From the NCBI GenBank assembly GCA_037349315.1, contig JBAIAC010000048.1, forward strand, positions 40,054,501 through 40,118,500: a stretch of 64,000 nt of DNA. Direction: 5' to 3'. The translations under genes and the position numbers were made by a program. The first letter of the stretch is position 1. Each line of letters begins with the position of its first letter. The stretch is from Chelydra serpentina (Eukaryota > Chordata > Testudines > Chelydridae). The notes beneath the pieces are model-generated. The model had not been told where the DNA came from and made no database searches. It saw only the letters and a list, made by a program, of their open reading frames with translations. Below are positions 61,241 to 64,000 of this stretch, piece after piece.

Positions 61241-61468
61241 CAGGGGAGTAGCATCTTACGCGGGGGTTAGGTTCTAAAGTCAGCGCGTAAGGCGAAAATC
61301 GCATATAGTCAAACTCTCATTGAGTGGAATGGCGGGCAGAATCGCCTACACTACAGGTACAGTATTTAAATTATTTTTCTCTCTCTCTCTTTTTTTTTTT
61401 TTTGGTTTTGAGGAGTGTGTCTAGTTGAATTCGCATAAGTTAAATGCGCATATGATGTGACTCCATTG
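61241..61468. mobile_element. Tc1/mariner (Tigger/pogo-like) MITE
   Basis: Ends CAGGGGAGTAGCATCTTACG and, inverted, CAATGGAGTCACATCATATG, flanked by TA on both sides. It carries CGCGTAAGGCGAAAATCGCA inside and a CT/T-rich run at 61379-61402. 228 bp; the TA duplication and ends fit a mariner-superfamily MITE. Confidence 0.72.
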
Positions 61469-61470
61469 TA

Positions 61471-63209
61471 CTTCAAAGCAATAGTCAGCCCTCCTGCTCT
61501 AAGAGAGGTTTTGACAATCTCCACCAGCAAAGGACCCAGTACTTCCTCACTGGCCTTCTCCAGCTAGGAAGGACATGAATCCAAAGCAGAAGCTGTCAAA
61601 CAAAATTCTCTCAATATTTCCAGTGAGTATTACCACCTGAAACTCTAGCAGAGAAGATGAGGAGACGGTCTGCTTAATCCAGACTATCTAAAACTTGAAG
61701 CAAATCAACTGTGGTGAAAGAAAATAACTCATTCTTAGTCTTCTGCACAGCCACAGCACAACATGTCCTGTTGTACCAAAGTTCTATATCAAATACTTTC
61801 GTTTAAATGGTTCAGTCTCCACTACTAGGCTCAATCAAATGTATTTAGAATGGAGTTTTGGTCTTTAGTTTTCTTTATAGCGATGCTATTCAAAGTAGTT
61901 AGTAGAAACTGCTATTCTAATTGATATTCTGATAGTTTTATTGTATTTCACTAATTTATTATTATTAAAGGAAAGAGAAAGTATTACAACAAAATAATGG
62001 AATGCTGTGAGAAACTTTAAACTCTTTTAATCCAGACAGTCTGGATTAAGCAGATTATCTAAAATTTGAAGCAAATCTACATTTTCCAAGTATGGACAAA
62101 TTAATGCTAGGAATTTTAAGGCAACGGTAAATCATAAGATTCATCTTTTAGAAATGAGTTGAATGTGTAGGAGCCATCCCAATCTTAATGTCTGATACTA
62201 CTCCCATTGAAGTCAATGGAAAGTCTCCCATTGACTTCAGTGGGCTTTGGATCTAGTTTTAAAGATCCTATGCAGCAAAGCACGTAAGCACATAATTTTA
62301 AGTATGTAAGTAGGCCCACTGACTTCAGGCTAGATTGGGGCCTATATACAAACCAAAACCATGACTTTTTGTAGGATTATAGTTATATATTGGTTTTTAA
62401 TGTGTTTAAGAAAAAACGATATGGTCTTAATTTTCACTCTGGTCAGAGGCTTTATATTTCAAAATATTTTCAAGATTTGTTTTTTTTACACTTTAAGCAC
62501 AGAGATGTACCTGATGACAGATAACATGATATCATGTCTTCTAAATAATTTGCCTTCTTATAAGAATCTAACTACAAGTTTGTATAAGTGAATTGATCTC
62601 AGACACAGAGGAAGGATCAGATCAGTTCATTTGTTCTCATTTTATTCCCCCTCCCAGGTGCGTGTAAATCACTTGTTTAAAGGTCACATGTAGTCACCTG
62701 GCAGGTTAAGATTTAAGTGTTGTAACTGCCTACATAAATCCAGTGGAACCATAAAATGTTTTTAAAAACTCAAGGTGAAAAACATACATAAAATTGATAC
62801 ATTTTGCTGAAGAAAACTTTCTGTGGGATTAACATGTGTACATTAATTTTCAGCCTGGAATGAGTTTTTAGGATTAATTTTGAAACCTCTGTAACTAATA
62901 CTTTATCATGAAAGTGTCCCATTGCTTGTCAATATAAACAAAAGAATAGTTGTCACCTGGAAAATCATGCAGGATACTGGCATAACTCTTTCCAGGACAA
63001 GGATTCTTGCTTAATGTTTGGCAAATTTTACCTATTTCTCAGAACTATGCAGATTCACTGCACTACTGTATATAAATATTAATATTAGTAATAACTAAGA
63101 ATTCCAATTTATTTTAATAATTATTTGTTGTTTAATATTATTTGTAGTGAGGTAATGCCTAGAGGCCCCAATCAGGGATTGGGTCTTCATTGTGCTAGGC
63201 TGTCTACAG
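61471..63209. other. Intergenic, no gene; small palindrome
   Basis: No exon. A perfect inverted repeat TTAATCCAGA-CAG-TCTGGATTAA lies at 62027-62049. CCCATTGAAGTCAATGG and CCCATTGACTTCAGTGGG near 62208-62250 form another inverted pair. Confidence 0.45.
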
Positions 63210-63884
63210 CAGGGGTGGGCAAACTTTTTGGCCTGAGGGCAGGGGCGGCTCTACCAATTCTGCTGCCCCAAGCAGTTGCCGTCGAATTGCCGCCGCGGCA
63301 GGAACAGCGGCGGAGCTGCTGCTGAATTGCCGCCGCAGGACACGGACTGCCGCCCCATGCTGGATGCCGCCCCAAGCACCAGCTTGGAAAGCTGGTGCCT
63401 GGAGCTGGCTCTGCCAGAGGGCCACATAGGGGTTGCAAAACTGTATAGAGGGCCGGGTGGGGAAGGCTGTGCCTCCCCAAACAGCCTGGCCCTGCCCCCT
63501 ATCTGCCCCCCTCAGAATCCCTGACCCGTCCAACACCCCCCTGCTCCTTGTCCCCTGACCGCCCTCTCCCAACCCCCCGCAACCCTAATCACCCCCCAGG
63601 ACCCCACCCCCTATCCAACCCCTCTGCTCCCTGACTGCCTCGACCCCTATCCACACCCCCGCCCCCCGGGACTCCCACTCTTATCCAACCCCCCCCACAC
63701 ACACACTCCCTGGTCCCTGTCCCCTGATTGCCCCCCAGGACCCTCTGCCCCTTATCCACCCGCCCCCCCGGCCCCATCCCCCTTATCACGCCACTCAAAG
63801 CAGCATGTCCGGCAGCTGTGCAGCCTGATCGGAGCGTGCAACCCTGTCCTCCAGAGTGCTGCCTGCGCAGCAGCGTGGCTCTGT
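63210..63884 (+). mobile_element. hAT element (CAGGGGTGGGCAAAC type), C-rich interior
   Basis: Begins CAGGGGTGGGCAAACTTTTT and resumes after a nested insertion with GGGCCACATAGGGGTTGCAA, then AGGGCCGGGTGGGGAAGGCT and a long C-rich tract (CCCCCCTGCTCCTTGTCCCC type) to about 63780. The right terminus is not reached before the next element. Confidence 0.75.
63240..63413. mobile_element. Nested small hAT element (CAGGGGCGGCT ends)
   Basis: Ends CAGGGGCGGCTCTACC and GGAGCTGGCTCTG, flanked by CCTGAGGG and CCAGAGGG (7 of 8). Removing it restores the outer element's CCTGAGGG-CCACA sequence. Internal GAATTGCCGCCGC motifs repeat. Confidence 0.82.
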
Positions 63885-63887
63885 GGG

Positions 63888-64000
63888 AGGGAGTCTGATT
63901 TGTCTTGTGTACCTCAAGTTTCACCTCACTTAAAAACCACTTGCTTACAAAATAGATATAAAATATAAACGTGTCACAACACACTGTTATTGAAAAATTG
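63888..64000 (-). mobile_element. hAT element related to 46163-46542, cut by the window edge
   Basis: GAGTCTGATTTGTCTTGTGT, then CACCTCACTTAAAAACCACT and GCTTACAAAATAGA are the inverse of 46440-46505. Confidence 0.8.

Noticed and set aside
63125..63984. Open frames of 97-131 codons
   Set aside because: By-products of C-rich hAT interiors.
41700..64000. Search for exons of ABCB1, the mammalian upstream neighbour of RUNDC3B
   Set aside because: No segment resembling its N-terminal exons was found by eye; non-coding 5' exons could not be recognised and cannot be excluded.

Overview
The window is a stretch of vertebrate nuclear DNA, most probably from a turtle. It has intron-sized gaps, spliced exons with canonical splice sites, one CpG island, and dense interspersed repeats dominated by CR1 LINEs. 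The repeat mix is the pattern I associate with testudine genomes: CR1 with an SGNH-esterase ORF1, a tRNA SINE carrying a CR1 tail, many hAT non-autonomous elements, Ty3/gypsy LTRs and an L1-like LINE. The species call is inference. There is no prokaryotic, plasmid or phage content.

One host gene is supported: RUNDC3B on the minus strand. Coding exon 1 lies in a CpG island (40955-41058), exon 2 at 27529-27644 and exon 3 at 255-388. The exons join in phase (104+116+134 nt = 118 codons) and encode the N-terminus and roughly the first half of the RUN domain. The rest of the gene lies beyond position 1. Intron 1 is about 13.3 kb and intron 2 about 27.1 kb.

Intron 2 (389-27528) holds three CR1 copies. 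One is an old sense copy (about 4.88-11.38 kb) interrupted by a hAT element and two solo LTRs. One is a 5'-truncated copy (17.54-18.75 kb). One is a nearly full-length young copy (22.97-27.29 kb) with an intact ORF1 and an ORF2 broken only by one stop and one frameshift. Intron 1 holds an old antisense CR1 (27.85-34.0 kb). A palindromic hAT element with an 8-bp target-site duplication sits inside it, and a truncated gypsy element sits inside the hAT.

Upstream of RUNDC3B (41.1-64 kb) I see no further gene. This region is repeats: a hAT MITE split by a solo LTR, a CR1-tailed SINE, an L1-like LINE (50.2-56.4 kb, minus) interrupted by three LTR-like insertions of which one is itself split, a second hAT fold-back remnant, a Tigger-like MITE, and nested hAT elements at the right edge.

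I found no previously undescribed multi-gene system. The items most worth a second look are the inverted-duplication hAT elements carrying a transposase C-terminus, the short TG...CA-bounded elements with a tRNA-like module, the monomer-like duplication in the CR1 5' end, and the shared CR1/SINE 3' tail.
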